DNA from: DASWJZ01 sp963720705
Lineage (GTDB): Bacteria > Pseudomonadota > Alphaproteobacteria > Rhizobiales > Afifellaceae
Assembly: GCA_963720705.1 (NCBI GenBank)
Contig: CAVRGJ010000002.1
Coordinates: 558,001-622,000, forward strand
Reading direction: 5' to 3'
DNA length: 64,000 bases
In this document: positions 63,720 through 64,000 of the stretch, piece after piece
How positions within the stretch are numbered: position 1 is the first letter of the stretch
Layout of the letters: every line of letters begins with the position of its first letter
Position numbers and translations under genes: made by a program
Notes under the pieces: model-generated
What the model was told of the DNA's origin: nothing
The model's input: the letters and a program-made list of their open reading frames with translations, nothing else
Database searches by the model: none

Positions 63720-64000
63720 GTGCCCGTTCGCGTGCGCGCCCTTGCGGCGGAAGATCGTGAGGCCTGGCAGCCGCTCTGGCAGGGCTATCTCGACTTTTAC
63801 GAGACCGCGATCTCCGATGCGGTGACCGAGACGACATGGCGACGGATCGTCGATCCCGCTGGCCCGATCCACGCCTTCGGCGCCTTCGACGAAGGCGGTC
63901 GGATGATCGGCATCGTGCACTACCTCTTCCACCCGGTGACGTGGTCGGCGGCCAACCGCTGCTATCTCGAAGACCTTTTCGTCAGCCCGGCGGCGCGCGG
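63720..64000 (+). CDS. GNAT-family N-acetyltransferase, N-terminal part
   Basis: It starts at GTG 63720 with GGAGGG just upstream. The first 93 residues are in the window; the frame is cut by the window end. VPVRVRALAAEDREAWQPLW and YLEDLFVSPAARG match the GNAT fold, with the last being motif A where acetyl-CoA binds. The substrate is unknown. Confidence 0.8.
   Translation, partial: MPVRVRALAAEDREAWQPLWQGYLDFYETAISDAVTETTWRRIVDPAGPIHAFGAFDEGGRMIGIVHYLFHPVTWSAANRCYLEDLFVSPAAR

Overview
The window looks like chromosomal DNA of a high-GC alphaproteobacterium, most likely a member of the Hyphomicrobiales (Rhizobiales). This rests on gene content, not on a database search. The evidence is one contiguous secE-nusG-rplKAJL-rpoBC / str / S10 / spc / alpha expression cluster, an ATP12-type F1 assembly chaperone, BA14K-like and YARHG secreted proteins, a palindromic intergenic repeat of a rhizobial style, and CTTGAC-N17-CTATAT-like promoters.

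Layout. Positions 1-1,990 hold the end of a BA14K-like gene, a one-TM hypothetical, a frameshifted rlmB and the tRNA-Tyr/tRNA-Gly pair. Positions 1,988-6,055 carry a minus-strand ABC importer operon (ATPase, binding protein, two permeases) lying between tRNA-Gly and tRNA-Trp, where many relatives carry a second tuf gene. Positions 6,310-37,730 are the transcription/translation supercluster: tRNA-Trp, secE, nusG, rplK, rplA, rplJ, rplL, rpoB, rpoC, a terminator and a possible 29-residue ORF, then rpsL, rpsG, fusA, tuf and the complete S10-spc-alpha ribosomal run with secY, adk and rpoA, ending in a clear terminator after rplQ. All expected genes are intact. rpsM uses a TTG start.

Positions 37,733-64,000 are housekeeping and accessory genes: a SxxK serine hydrolase, a SAM methyltransferase, a DegP-like protease, rarA, a gamma-glutamylcyclotransferase, a two-gene chromate transporter, a fluoride riboswitch with crcB and a DUF190 gene, an RluC-type pseudouridine synthase, an ATP12 chaperone, a large palindromic repeat, DUF4260, propionyl-CoA carboxylase genes pccB and pccA, a YARHG protein, a GFA protein, a radical SAM enzyme, an alpha/beta hydrolase, an EamA transporter, acylphosphatase, an EmrB-type MFS pump, lipB, a trio of small basic proteins (49 aa, 167 aa, DUF3175), tRNA-Leu, mgtE, a GH25 lipoprotein and a partial GNAT acetyltransferase.

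The most notable signals are: frame disruptions in rlmB (1), pccB (2) and pccA (1), each repairable by single bases, so both subunits of one enzyme are affected; the fluoride riboswitch controlling crcB with DUF190; the ABC operon in the usual tuf slot; and the small-basic-protein trio, whose first member resembles a free-standing integrase-type Arm DNA-binding domain. No CRISPR array, prophage, integrase or insertion sequence was seen.
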